Source: Cucumis sativus (Eukaryota > Streptophyta > Magnoliopsida > Cucurbitales > Cucurbitaceae). Taken from it: a stretch of DNA of 64,000 nt. Positions within the stretch are counted from its first letter, which is position 1. Each line of letters opens with the position of its first letter. This document shows, in pieces, positions 27,118 to 38,495 of the stretch. A program made the translations under genes and the position numbers. The notes beneath the pieces were generated by a model. It was not told where the DNA came from and did not search any database. It saw only the letters and a program-made list of their open reading frames with translations. The DNA is taken from contig NC_026657.2 of the NCBI RefSeq assembly GCF_000004075.3, positions 31,156,408 to 31,220,407 of the forward strand, given 5' to 3'.

Positions 27118-27699
27118 TCAATAATCAACATCACAACCAATAGCATTCTGAAAAGAAGAAGTTCCACTAGAAGTTAATGGAACTTGGAAACCACATCCTA
27201 CTTTAGGCCTAACTCTAATGAATTTATAAAGCCCTAATTTCAACCTCCACGAAAGACGAAATTTGACCTCAATTGAATAAACCCCAGAAAGTTTCTCAGA
27301 CTTTAATTCAGAAACCGTGTTGTTGGGAATTACCACAACCCGCTGCCCTTGAAATCGTCCTTTAAGTAAGCTTGTAGTCCTCGAGCCTTGGTAAAAAGGG
27401 GTTAGCAATCTGGTGTCAAAGTTTTGACCTTTATACATTGCAGTTGCTTCAATGGTGTCATAGTAGATTCCTATTTGCTTATTAGGGTTTCTAATGGTGA
27501 AGAAAACACCGAGATTGTAATGGAGTTGAGTGTCATTGTTGGTGAAGTTGAATTGAGTAAGAATGGCATCGGTTACATCGAATTTGATCTTGTTGGTTAT
27601 GAAAATAAGCCATAAGATCAATAAAGACCCCCCAAAAGATATAGCGAACGCAATAATGACGGATATTAGAAGACACCATATAGAGCGTGCCATTGTCAA
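27118..27699 (-). CDS. NDR1/HIN1-like (NHL, LEA_2) membrane protein, tandem copy B
   Basis: 193 residues, single exon. The membrane anchor lies at about residues 9-34 and the LEA_2 domain follows, with LTQFNF, IRNPNKQIGIYYD (NPN at 71-73), TPFYQGSRTTSL and a C-terminal RVRPKVGCGFQVPL. It is a direct-repeat paralogue of copy A: most residues are the same, with a two-residue-shorter loop near the C-terminus (SSFQNAIGC against SSFPWFQDAIGC). A TATA-like CTATATATT lies on the minus strand near 27744-27752, about 50 bases before the start codon. Expected role is a plasma-membrane defence or senescence protein, by family. Confidence 0.93.
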   Translation of the reverse strand: MTMARSIWCLLISVIIAFAISFGGSLLILWLIFITNKIKFDVTDAILTQFNFTNNDTQLHYNLGVFFTIRNPNKQIGIYYDTIEATAMYKGQNFDTRLLTPFYQGSRTTSLLKGRFQGQRVVVIPNNTVSELKSEKLSGVYSIEVKFRLSWRLKLGLYKFIRVRPKVGCGFQVPLTSSGTSSFQNAIGCDVDY

Positions 27700-29358
27700 G
27701 AGTTTCTTTTTTTTGGGGATGATGTTAAATTGGAAGATGAATAAATATATAGAGAATTTGTCAAGAGTAAGTTGTGTTTGTTAATCAAAATTGGTTTTAT
27801 GAGACCCGGTTGAGGTCGTTAAAAATTAATTTTGCCATAGTTGACTAGAAGTTTGAATAAGTAAAAACTTTATATTATATAAAAATAATAAATAAAACTA
27901 GGGGCGTTTGTAATATGGAATTATGTTGACATGTTAGGTCGGTCAAATTGTCATGTGTCCAATTAAGTTGAGAATTTGGACACTTCTACTGCTGATGGTT
28001 TTTCTTGTAAGCAACCTTGGTTGAGGTTCACTTTTTTTTTTTTTTTCAGAACCTTTCCTGTTACCAAATTAGAGACTATATAATTCGAATAATTAATGAA
28101 TTCAGACAATAGTAGATATAACTATATATGTCTTTCCCAAAACATTCTTAGTAGACTTTATTAAAAATTCAAGTCGTTTAGTATAGATTGGTATGTGAAA
28201 GTTTCCATTTGGTCTCTACACGTTCATAGTATATGATTTTGAACACTTCCTAGGGATTAAATATTTTCCATTCCCAAACATTTAATAATAAGAATATAGT
28301 TTTCCTTAACAAGATTCTTATTAAAGATGATAATTAAAGCGTGGGGTAGGGGGATGCCTCCTTCGTCTCCCTCCCTGTCCCTGCCTTCCTCATCTTTCCA
28401 TTTTATTATATTCATCTATAACCAAAAAAAAAAAAATCTATTTAATTTCATACAAATCTGGATAGAGATCAAGTTTTTCTTGGATAATTTCTCTCTCTTT
28501 GTTAAATAAGAAATATTTTAACAAAATTTATGAGAATAATAAACTTAGGTTACGATTTATGTCTTAAATCTCCAATTTGTAAATTTCTGAATAAATAAAA
28601 TGTATTTATTATCTCTTGAACAAGTATTGATTATGTGCATATAACTAAATAACTTGAACAATATGTGATGGTTGTACAAGTTACTTGAATTCAAAATATA
28701 TTTTAACATTATAAATTTTTTGTTAAAAAGGTAAATAATATAATTAGGCACTAATTTGATTTTAACAATATGAGTGATTATTAAAAAGGAGGGATTAACC
28801 TTTTTAAAAAATTAATTACTGTCAAACAGTCTTTCTTCATTTTCAATTTTGGTCGCTCTTAATATAAACATTGATTCTAATAATTGTTATTAATCAAGTA
28901 GTTGCAAAAATTCAATTTTTGAAGTCATTTTCTATTCCCTCATTTACGACGATCAAGTTTCTATTTGTAAAATATGTTATTAACGTGTGCTGATCCATCT
29001 ATGTACAACCACCCTCTTTTGTTTTTGACATGTATAGTTGTCTTTTAATTAAGAAGCATTTTCAAGTATAGACTAATCAAATCAAAAAATATATATATTT
29101 ATGGACTTTAAGATATAGCTACTCAAGATATAACGTAATTGATAAAAATATTTGCAAGTTACTCCAGAAGTATTATAATGTTTCAAAATATCTCAATTAA
29201 ATTATACAGTCTTAGCCTATTCATTAGATCTTTGAATCCAATTTTTTTTAACTTTCACATATGCAACTTTTTAAAAGAATCTCAATGTAAAAAGTATTAA
29301 TAACATCAGTCACATTATTATGACCATCTCTTAAAATAAAAACATAAAACAAAAGAAA
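27700..29358. other. Promoter of NHL copy B and intergenic
   Basis: Up to about 28035 this matches the flank of copy A (actaggggcgtttgtaatat, gttgacatgttagg, ttgtcatgtgtccaa). Beyond that it is AT-rich non-coding sequence, including a short C-rich island near 28350-28390 that codes for nothing I recognise. Confidence 0.55.
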
Positions 29359-29925
29359 TCAATAAGTGACGAAGCAACCGATAATCCGAAACCGAAATAA
29401 CGATCTTTCATGAGAAATCAAGGGAAGATTAAGGCCACAACGAACCTTGGGATTGAGTTTGATTCTAATGAAACCAATCTTAACTCTCATATGAAGACGA
29501 AGCTCCACTTTAATGGAGAAGATATCAACAAGTTGCTCCAAAGTGAACACAGCCAGTTGCTTAGCGTCAAGATTCATCAATTGTTGACCATCAAACCTAA
29601 AATTCAGCGAACTCTTTCCCTCTTGACCTTGGTAAAATGGCGACAAAGACACGTTGCTAAACTTAATGCCTTGATACAACACAGCCACTTCGATGCTGTC
29701 AAAGAACACTCCAAAGCCACGATTAGGGTTTTTGACCGTCATGTTAAGGCTAAGTTGGAAGAGGAGTTGGCTGTCGTCGGTTAAGTTGAATTGGGTCAAG
29801 TTGGCGTTGTTCACTTGGAACTTGAGTTTGCGGGTCATGGTCATGAGCCATAAGATGAACAAGGAAATGAGAATTAAAACGATAATGACAATGGTGAATA
29901 TGATGCACTTCTTAGTTCTGGACAT
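29359..29925 (-). CDS. NDR1/HIN1-like (NHL, LEA_2) membrane protein, divergent copy
   Basis: 188 residues, single exon. A short basic N-terminus (SRTKK) leads into a membrane anchor at about residues 8-29, then TRKLKFQVNNANLTQFNL, VKNPNRGFGVFFD (NPN at 66-68) and SPFYQGQEG. It is the shortest of the array and has phenylalanines where the others have YY (GVFFD rather than GVYYD). Several N-x-S/T sites are present (NLT, NMT, NVS), fitting an outward-facing domain. A TATA-like CTTTATATAC lies on the minus strand near 30014-30023, and a TTGACC W-box core at 30037-30042 just beyond it, hinting at WRKY control. It sits between the copy A/B pair and the NHL10-type genes and looks like an older duplicate. 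Confidence 0.9.
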   Translation of the reverse strand: MSRTKKCIIFTIVIIVLILISLFILWLMTMTRKLKFQVNNANLTQFNLTDDSQLLFQLSLNMTVKNPNRGFGVFFDSIEVAVLYQGIKFSNVSLSPFYQGQEGKSSLNFRFDGQQLMNLDAKQLAVFTLEQLVDIFSIKVELRLHMRVKIGFIRIKLNPKVRCGLNLPLISHERSLFRFRIIGCFVTY

Positions 29926-31871
29926 GGTTATTGAGAGGGGTTAATGTATTGGAATTCATATCCATCGATTTGGGTATTAATATAATTCTGTTTTTGTATT
30001 GTATTTGCAGAGTTGTATATAAAGATTTTTGTTTTGTTGACCCAAATAATTGATTGTGTGTATAGTTGATTTAATGTAATTATTTCGTATATGTGTATTG
30101 CTTTTTGTATTATTTAGTTGAATCAAGTGGTGTGGTAAACTAATATAATTTATAGAGCAAGTCAATGTGTTAATATTTAAAATTATATTCCCCTTCGCGA
30201 TGAAATTTATATGTTACGATATTAGGATTGTTATATGATTCAATTGCAAGAAAAAAAAATGAAGATTATTTCACCTTGCTTGAATTATATGATGTATTTA
30301 GAGTCAGTGAAATGGATAGAATAGAGAACATTGAATATTGAATTGATTTCAGACACTAAGATAAATTAGAAAGGCATATTTTAATTAGGAAATAACTTTG
30401 AAAAGAAAAAAAGTGATTTGATAATTCTAAATCTAGAGAACGTTATCATTAATAATATGTATGCATAGAAGAAGTGTAGCAAGACTTGGTCACATCTATA
30501 TTAAACATTTATATATAGATATATAATAAGAAATTTTGGTTAATGTAACCTTAGAGGCTTTACTTTTGTCGTGTGTAAATAATGAAACCTCTTGATTTTT
30601 TAAGAAATTCATATAATTAATCATCGAATGGAACTTAGTCGAAAGTACCATGTATATCTAAGTTAGTCAACCAATATGTAGAAAAAGAGAGCCCAACAAC
30701 CATGAGCCCCATTAAAGAAAAAAGTGTGACGTTTTATCTAAAGTATTAATGATAAAACTTTAAAATTAAATTTACACATTTTTATCTATCAAATTAAGTT
30801 TTTAGTTTAATAAGTAATTTGATAATAAAAGATCTATAATCATCAAACAAAAAACCCTTCACTTACTATATATGAATTCATATATTGTTTGAGAAGAGTT
30901 AGAACATATAATATCAATAATACTTCATTCAAATAGACTTGGATACAGTTGGTACTTCTCAACGCTTTGTATTCTTCATTTCAAAGAATGTGAAAAATAC
31001 TTATATGGCTACAAAGAGGAATTATGGTCTTTTGTTCTCACTTCTTAATGTGAGTTTGAAATGTGACTTGTGCTTTAGAACGGTGGAAATTCAACCAATT
31101 AAACTAATTTTAGTATATTTATGTCCATTTTGATTTAACAAAATTTTGATCTAAATTAGATTTTCAGGACTATTTGGAACACTATTTGAATAAGAATTAT
31201 AGGAATAATTCTAACGTTTATGAAGCTTTTGTTTATAGTATACGTACGATTTAATAAGAATATATATTCATTAGATTATTGGGTGGTAAAAGAAGATGTT
31301 GTTCTGTTGGTGTATATGACAAACAAAAAGCCTAATTTGATATAATTGATTAAATACCATGTTGGTTGTAAAATTCTCACTAGCTTTAGTGATATTTTGG
31401 TAGAGGGGATGTTTTAGCTAATTAAAAGGTTGAAATATGAGAGAATTGAGATATAGATTAATTCCTTGGAACGATGAAGTCTACTCTACATTGTCCCTTT
31501 CTTTCAATTTCTTTTATCTTTAATCTCGAAATTGAGTTAGAGACATTTTTATCATCATTATATGAAAGACTTAATGCCGTCCTAGTCTTCTTTTAAAATA
31601 GCAATTATCCCATTTTTCTAAATAAGATGAATATATGTTCCCTTAATCCAACCAACAACACCCTAATTAAAAACAACAAAACCAAAGCTCCCATTTTTTT
31701 TCTTAATTTATCGATACACACAATACAAAATAGCTAATCGCCAAAAGTAATTAGAATAAAAAATTAAAATAATACAAACAACAACAAACAAATAAAATAA
31801 AATAAATTTATGATTTCACAACTAAATTAAAGGCTAAGAAATACGACCAAGAAAAATAAGAATTGACTAAC
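29926..31871. other. Intergenic, no gene seen
   Basis: AT-rich. The first 150 bases are probably promoter and leader of the NHL gene ending at 29925. No domain-bearing frame, RNA gene or mobile element recognised. Confidence 0.5.
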
Positions 31872-32513
31872 TCACCAATAATCAATATCACAGCCGGTAG
31901 ACTCAAACACCGAACCAACAACTGAGTTTCCATCGGAACTCAACGGAACTTTAAACTCACAATTCACCTTAGGCTTAAACTTCCCTATCCTAACGGCACC
32001 AAACTTCAACCTGATCCGAAGATTAAGCTCCACGTTCATCTCGTACACGCCCGCAACTGTCTCCGCGTTGAACTCTGTCAGCCCCTGGCCGGCGAGAAGG
32101 AGGAGCTGCTGCCCGGAGAAAACGCAGCTGATGACGGCCGTGGTTTTGTAGCCTTGGTAAAATGGCGGCAGCCACTGGGTCTCTAGGCGCTGGTCTTTGT
32201 AAATGGGGGAGGATTCTATGCTATCGTAGTACACCCCGATTCGCTTGTTGGGGTTTCTCACTGTGACGTTGAGGGCCAAGTTGTAATGGAGCTGGTTGCC
32301 GATGAGGTTGAATTGGGTGAGTTTAGCGTCGGTGACGTTGAATTTGACTTTGTTGGGACGGAATATGAGCCATAAGATCAATACGGCGAGACCAACGACG
32401 ATGATTATGGCGATGAGGATCTTGAGAAAGGTGATGAATCGGCCCCCACCACAGCTGCAGCGGCAGTGGTTGTGGTGATGTTCCGGGCGGTGGTAGGTAT
32501 GCTTGCCGGCCAT
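31872..32513 (-). CDS. NDR1/HIN1-like (NHL3/NHL10 group) membrane protein
   Basis: 213 residues, single exon. The N-terminus is His-rich then Cys-rich (HHHNHCRCSCGGG, residues 12-24), like the Cys clusters of NHL3, where such cysteines could be acylated or bind metal. The membrane anchor is at about 28-51, followed by FRPNKVKFNVTDAKLTQFNL, VRNPNKRIGVYYD (NPN at 87-89), PPFYQGYKTT and KPKVNCEFKVPL. This keeps every family landmark. The coding region is GC-richer than its flanks. A TTGACTAACTC sequence overlaps the stop codon region at about 31864-31874, a half-match to the palindromes found beside the 38.5- and 42.2-kb genes. Likely at the plasma membrane, induced in defence or senescence, by family. 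Confidence 0.94.
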   Translation of the reverse strand: MAGKHTYHRPEHHHNHCRCSCGGGRFITFLKILIAIIIVVGLAVLILWLIFRPNKVKFNVTDAKLTQFNLIGNQLHYNLALNVTVRNPNKRIGVYYDSIESSPIYKDQRLETQWLPPFYQGYKTTAVISCVFSGQQLLLLAGQGLTEFNAETVAGVYEMNVELNLRIRLKFGAVRIGKFKPKVNCEFKVPLSSDGNSVVGSVFESTGCDIDYW

Positions 32514-34192
32514 TTTTTGAGAGAGGGAATTGAATTGGAATGAGACTGGAGAAAGGATTATATTGGTTGAAATTTTGAGAGATTTATGTGATTTTTATTA
32601 AAAGAAATAGTTTCAGGACATCTCGAACAGATCTATCTTTATTACATGTCACTCAAGTGAAAACTCAAGTGTCAATCAATAATTCTCTTAAGAAAATTTT
32701 AAAGACATCACTTAAAATATAGACTAAAAACTCAGGTGCAGCCGAAACAAATGTTCAAAAAAAATTGGACATATGTTAGTTTTTTGTTTTTAATATATAC
32801 TGCATTGTTTTCTTATTCTCTTCTTCTAAAGGAAGCATGCCTGCACTTTAAAATAAGAGTAAAAGTGGAAAAAAAAATCATTGATAGTAGTTTGGGGGAA
32901 TTCTTTTTCCAATTGGCATTTGAAAAATGAAAAGAGGAGGAAGATTTATGTTTTTGATTTTTTGTTTCTGGGTGACCCAATAATTGAAGGCGTTGACTTG
33001 TACTTGATAAAGTAATACACATATAACGATCAAAAGTTTAATTATAATGTCAATGCATAACTGTTTGCTTGTAGTTAATTCATTTGTTAAATTAAAGAGG
33101 ATCATTTTCGAGGAAATTTCTTAGATTGAAACGGTGTTCGGTATTGAGTAAGATTGATTTGGTCTACAGATGAGTGTGTTATTTGCCTGCTCTTCAAAAT
33201 AGAGTTTCAAAAATACTTTTTTTTTTTCCCTTAGGGAAACACTTATTAATACTTTATTGACGAGCACTAGTGATAGATAGATTTCATCATTGATAATTTC
33301 GAAAAATGTATTGTAAAGTGTTATCACTTGTATCAATTATGAAAATGCTTGCATTTAAGGGTAAATTTGAAATTCTAAAACAAATTTACATAATGGCTGG
33401 TCCATGTATGTTTGCTTTATCTAGAAGTCTTTTAAAGATGTGTTATATTTTCTGATTATTTTTTTATTGTGTTATTTTCTATAATTTTCCATGAAATATT
33501 CTGTTAACTGTTAAGTATGTATGTGTATATATAAAAGAAAGTAATTAGAAGTCGGTAAGATCAATTTTTCCATAAAAGGAAAAGGAAAATCTCTTTTTGG
33601 TAACTGATCGTATTGTTCTTTTCAAAATGCCATAATTAAATTCGTTTTGAAAAAATTCAAAGAGATGAATATGGTCCATTACTATACTTCTGTATAAATT
33701 TTATATTCTCTTTAGAAATTTTAGTTTCTAATGTCTTCCTTTTCATTAATTGCCTCACAATTTAAAAAAAATCAAAATAAAAATCAAATTATCATGTGAC
33801 AATATTTCATGGAAGAACTTGCAAATCATGGAAGAAGATGGGTATCCAGGTTGTATCAAAGTTTCTTTTGTTGAGTATTATGTGATTGTGATGGTGGATA
33901 AGTACAACCTCCCCTTCAATATAGCATTACACATATTGTTTGTTTTTCAAGCAGCAGTTGGTACAATATAATTTTCTTCAACAACACAAAGATTCACATG
34001 TACTGGTCCACAATGTTAAAATTATAACTATTAGAACATTTGCTTTTTATTCATAGCTACAAACTTTTCACCCACATTATTTATTTTGTATTAAAAAAAA
34101 TACAAATAAAAAATTCAAAACAAAATAAGATTTTAAGGGAAAAAAACAGCAATACACCTACAATAGAATACATAAGGAACCAAATAAATGAA
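32514..34192. other. Intergenic, no gene seen
   Basis: AT-rich. A W-box-like TTGACTT lies near 32994. Small open frames here have no family resemblance. Confidence 0.5.
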
Positions 34193-34855
34193 TCAGAAAC
34201 TGAAATCACAATCAGTGTTGGAAAATAAAGAGATAGATTTAGGGTCGATGTCGCTACCCAACGGAACCTTCAATCCACAATACACCTTAGGCTTGAATTT
34301 CAACACCACTTGACCGGATTTCATCCTTAAACGGAAAAAGAACTTCACATCAATTGAATATATCCCATTAGCTTTCTCGGCATTGAACTCGACATGTTCA
34401 TCACTGGTGAGAAACATGAGCTTCTGACCGTCGAAGTTGTTGGGGCTGACGACCACGGTGGATTTGGTTTCTTGGAAGAACGAGGGAAGCCATTGAGTAG
34501 CAAGCCTTTGGTTTTTATAAAGAACGGCCATTTCGTTGTAGTCATAGTAAACACGGTAGCGTTTGTTGGGGTTTCGAATGGTGACGTTAAGAGCCAATGA
34601 GTAATGGAGTTGATTGGAAGATGTTGTTGTCAAGTTGAATTGGGTGAGTCTAGCACTGCTCACATTGAACACCAACTTGTGTGGACTGTATACAAGTCCT
34701 AATATCAATAATAGAATACCAGCCCCTACAATGAGCCCAATTGCCACCATCAAAATGGTACATAGAATGCGGCGGCCACGGCGTGATTTTGACGGAGGAG
34801 GCACGGCGGGGCCATAGAAGTTGCTGTTTAAATGGGGCTGTCTGTCAGCCATCAT
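34193..34855 (-). CDS. NDR1/HIN1-like (NHL10-type) membrane protein with altered motifs
   Basis: 220 residues, single exon. The N-terminus has the NHL3/10 signature (PHLN, NFYGPAVPPP), then a basic stretch (KSRRGRR), a membrane anchor at about 31-56 and the LEA_2 domain (NPN at 95-97). Two conserved places differ from its neighbours: RIGVYYD has become RYRVYYD, and FYQGHK has become FFQETK. The Cys cluster of the 38.5-kb gene is also missing. These point to faster divergence, perhaps a changed role. A TATA box (CTATATATACC) lies on the minus strand at 34983-34993, about 130 bases before the start. The frame is intact, so it is probably a working gene. Confidence 0.92.
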   Translation of the reverse strand: MMADRQPHLNSNFYGPAVPPPSKSRRGRRILCTILMVAIGLIVGAGILLLILGLVYSPHKLVFNVSSARLTQFNLTTTSSNQLHYSLALNVTIRNPNKRYRVYYDYNEMAVLYKNQRLATQWLPSFFQETKSTVVVSPNNFDGQKLMFLTSDEHVEFNAEKANGIYSIDVKFFFRLRMKSGQVVLKFKPKVYCGLKVPLGSDIDPKSISLFSNTDCDFSF

Positions 34856-36690
34856 GATATATGAGAATTTGAAGGGATTAAATTAGAGTGAATATGTATA
34901 CGAAAATAATTTGGTGAAGAGAGAGAGTATTGGATTGGATGATAGTTTTGATTTGGGAAGTGGGAGGTGAAGATGATTATTTGGTATATATAGAGAAGGA
35001 AATTGAGGGATTGACAAAGAAATTAATAACGATAATTATGAAACTCAACTTGTATAATTTGAACTCGTTTTCTTAATGATCACAACTTGTTGTTTTTAAT
35101 TATAAAATGATCAAAGACATCGGTATGGGTATTCTTTTTGTTTTGTTTCACTTTCAAACAACTTGACAACAGTTTTTTGTAAAATGATAATTTTTATTAT
35201 ATATTCTTGCTTGGTACACGAATTTTGAATTATCAAAACTTAGTATTAACTATATTTACCTTAAAAGAATTGTAAATGTGGATTTTTTGAATGTTAATAG
35301 GTGAAAATAAATTTAGTATTTGGATATATATTCTTGGTTAAACTATTAAATTGTTAAAAGTATGAAGCATAAGAAAAGGTATCACTTTAATCTGGTTGAT
35401 ATGTATAAGTTAGTTCTCCCATTTTTGAAAGGGAAAAAGTGAGGAATATAAATTAAAATGTCAAGGGCAGCCATAATTGGAAGAAGCAGGGAAAGTTCGT
35501 CGTGGTTAAAAAAAAAACGTAAAACTCACATCAATGTTGAATATCTTCCTTCTCAAAAAGTCAAAACGATCCACTTTCTTTGGGGGGGAAAATGTCAAAA
35601 CGATTTGAATTATTATTACTGTTATTTTATGTAACGAGTTGAAATAAATATATTTCTAACCCAAATTGGGTGATTAATGTAATATCCACTCCACCCAATT
35701 GTGCAATGAACATCTCAAGCTTTTATTTATCTTTCTTTAAATTAAAATAAATACAGAAATTCATTTTGAAATACAGCAAAATACAGTAAAATTTTAGGTT
35801 TTGCCTACTACATGATGGGTACTGATATGAGTATAATATTATTGAATAATTGACTTAGATAATTATAGAATAAATCAACTAAACAAATATTCATTTTTGC
35901 CATAAACCCTAATTTGTTTAAGGGTGGTTTTTTATTTAATGAAAATCAGAAGAAGAAGCAAGTTGAATAGAATTGATTAGAATAATGGGGCTGCTTTAGA
36001 AATAGCCGTTTTGGATGCTGAAAGATATCAGTCAAGAAAAGTGGAATCGTACAAGGTTGGTTTAATAATACTTCAAACTTTATAGAATTGAATTAGTCTC
36101 GATGCCTCTTTCCCCTCTCTATAATTAAATTTCCACTCTTTTGTTTTGCTTATAAATCAACTCCACGCTCCATTTTTTGTTTCCTTCTTTTTTACTAGTG
36201 TTCTATAACAATCCTCTCCAACCCTTTCTTTGTTCAGGTTTTGTTTTCCTTTTTAGTTTTCCATTCTTTTTATTTCCTTTATATATATACACACACACAA
36301 ATACTTGTTTGTTGGACATGATGTTAATTATTGTTGATATACCCTTGTTGTTGTTGCTGCTGCAAATCAATGGTGAAAAGAAAATGCAATGAGAAAGTTA
36401 AATCAAATATTCCAATAGACACATCGTTTTTTAACACAACTTTTTCTTTTTTATGGCATTAAATTAGGTATCACATGAACAATTGTCTTTTATGATAGGA
36501 TGGACTACTAAGTTGTTAATGCATTTCAACCTCAAAATTCTTGCTACAACTTACCATTTTTTGTTTTGAAAAACTAACATATTCCTTTGTTAACTATTTT
36601 GATTTTTGTTTTTGGGTGAAACAATGTGCAAAGGGCACATGAGGGGTTTCTTTATTGTTTGTTATACTTTATTTATTAGAAAAAAGATAC
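34856..36690. other. Promoter of the 34.2-kb NHL gene and intergenic
   Basis: The first 140 bases hold the leader and TATA box of the NHL gene. The rest is AT-rich with nothing recognised as coding. Confidence 0.5.
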
Positions 36691-36699
36691 GTTGAGTCA

Positions 36700-37850
36700 T
36701 TTGGATACACTTGGACATCTACATTAAGTGGACACTCCGGTCATAACACTCTCATCACTCTCGCTTCATTAATATAGTAGAACAAGAACACAGAAAGTCG
36801 GAAGAAAATGGCTAAAGATAAGCTCGCATAGAGTTAGACAAAAGCATTGATATTTAAAGCAATAGAACTACCACTATTGTTTTTAAAGAGATTTGATCTA
36901 CTAGTCCAAAAGCATGAATGTCATCCCAAATCTCGACATTGCTTTTTTCAACCCCTTGAATATTCTATTGCTTCTCTCAATCCAGATAATTCATAAAGCC
37001 ACAGCAATAGTGTTGAAAGTAATGACCGTTTTCTGTTATTTATATTAGTATTGCACACATCTTTGCAAAGAGCAGCCATGCATATTGGAGAAGTTGTGAT
37101 TCCAATTCATCACAATTAATATATCTTTATCCACAACCTTGTAGTGAAAGAGCAGTGGAAAAGGTGATCCAAGTCTTTCAATTGGTTTTTTCACAGAACA
37201 CGTCAATATGAGCTGATATTCTAGGAGGGAAACCTCTTTTGGAGCTTGTCGGCAGGGTACATACATTCATGAATCAAAGTCCAAATCAAAAACTTACATT
37301 TTTTTTGGTATATTGGATTTACATAGAGTTTTGTAAGTGATTGAACTTATTTCAGATGCTTCAATCAGAGTGTTCAAGAGGAGAGCCTTTTTAGCTAATG
37401 ACGTGTCGAACCTGCCATTTGTGTTAATTAAGTTTCCATATGGAAATATCGTTACCCCTGTTTGGATTTGGTGCAGTGAAGATTGCTTTTATGTTGTCCC
37501 AAATTTGAATTTCATGGCTTCTAAAGGGGCCGGCGAGCTTGAATATCCCATTCAGGAGTAGCCGAATTTCAAAAGTCTTTTACTCTTCCTTGTTGGTTCT
37601 TTGAGAGAGCATATAGTCTAGGCACAGAGGTCGCAAGAGGAGATTTATTATTCCATAGCCTATTCCAAAAAGAAACTGAATCATCACAGTTAATTTTTCA
37701 AGTGTGTTGTCCATTGAACCAGTCGATGGCTTTAATCATGGTACTCCAAGGTGCTTTAGAATTGCTATATCTGCCTTTGATAGGGAAATCGCCATTGGAA
37801 GCCTGCTTATATTTTGCACTCCATGGGGATTATTGTTTGGTTATATATAT
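36700..37850 (-). mobile_element. LINE (non-LTR retrotransposon) remnant, 3' part of ORF2
   Basis: Read on the minus strand, this stretch gives pieces of the plant LINE reverse-transcriptase tail and zinc-binding (zf-RVT) region in the right order: APWSTMIKAIDWF and DDSVSFWNRLWNN near 37750-37660, VPRLYALSKNQQGRVKDFWN near 37620-37570, WDNIKAIF near 37500, then IWIERSNRIFKGLKKA near 36985-36940. The frame changes several times and stops interrupt it, so it is dead. The upstream reverse-transcriptase core and ORF1 are absent, as expected for 5' truncation. No clear poly-A tail or target-site duplication was seen. It lies inside the NHL array and postdates or accompanied its growth. Ends are approximate. 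Confidence 0.75.
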
Positions 37851-38435
37851 AATTCAATTTGATTAAACAAAGGTTGGGCTTGGCATAGTGGTTTTTTATT
37901 CCGTTTGACTCTTAACTTTCGGTTTTCTTAATTCTATTCATATTGTTTTTTTTTAAAAAAAAAAATCGATTGAACAAAAAAAAAAATCAGTGTTGAAAAG
38001 TTAATTTTAATTAGAATTTTTCTCACATATATAAATAAATTTCAGCTTTAATTCTTCCTTTTCTGTTTCTGTTTGCCCTGCTAGGAATGTTTCTTATTTT
38101 GATTAAGAAGATATATATGAGGCGAAATTTTCAAACTTATAAGAGATTAATAAATGGTTTAAATCACACGCTACACTTATGTAATTATGTAATAATATCT
38201 TTCTTACAAATTACCAACTTAAATTTTCACCATATTTAAAAAATGTACTTTAAAAGAATGAATACCCTTCCATTATAAATAATATATACAAAACTAGACT
38301 GTTTTTATTCAATACCCAACAAAAAAAATTAAACATACTAGAAAGAAAACATAAAGTATATCAACATGAAAAACAATAAAAAGAATATCAAAACATATAA
38401 TGTAGAAAAAGAAAATAAATAATAATACAGATCAG
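37851..38435. other. Intergenic, no gene seen
   Basis: AT-rich sequence between the LINE remnant and the 3' flank of the 38.5-kb NHL gene; nothing recognised. Confidence 0.5.
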
Positions 38436-38448
38436 TTGACTCAGTCAA
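38436..38448. promoter_or_regulatory. Palindrome TTGACTCAGTCAA in the NHL 3' flank
   Basis: A perfect 13-base palindrome with two W-box cores (TTGACT) facing each other; it also contains TGACTCA, a GCN4/AP-1-like bZIP site. It lies 48 bases beyond the stop codon of the 38.5-kb NHL gene. Confidence 0.6.
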
Positions 38449-38465
38449 AAAAAATCTGCAAAGAG

Positions 38466-38478
38466 TTGACTAAGTCAA
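38466..38478. promoter_or_regulatory. Palindrome TTGACTAAGTCAA in the NHL 3' flank
   Basis: A second 13-base palindrome, 30 bases from the first (start to start), again two facing TTGACT cores. An equivalent site lies at 42886-42898 beside the inverted paralogue. Confidence 0.6.
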
Positions 38479-38495
38479 AACCGAAAAGATTTCAA

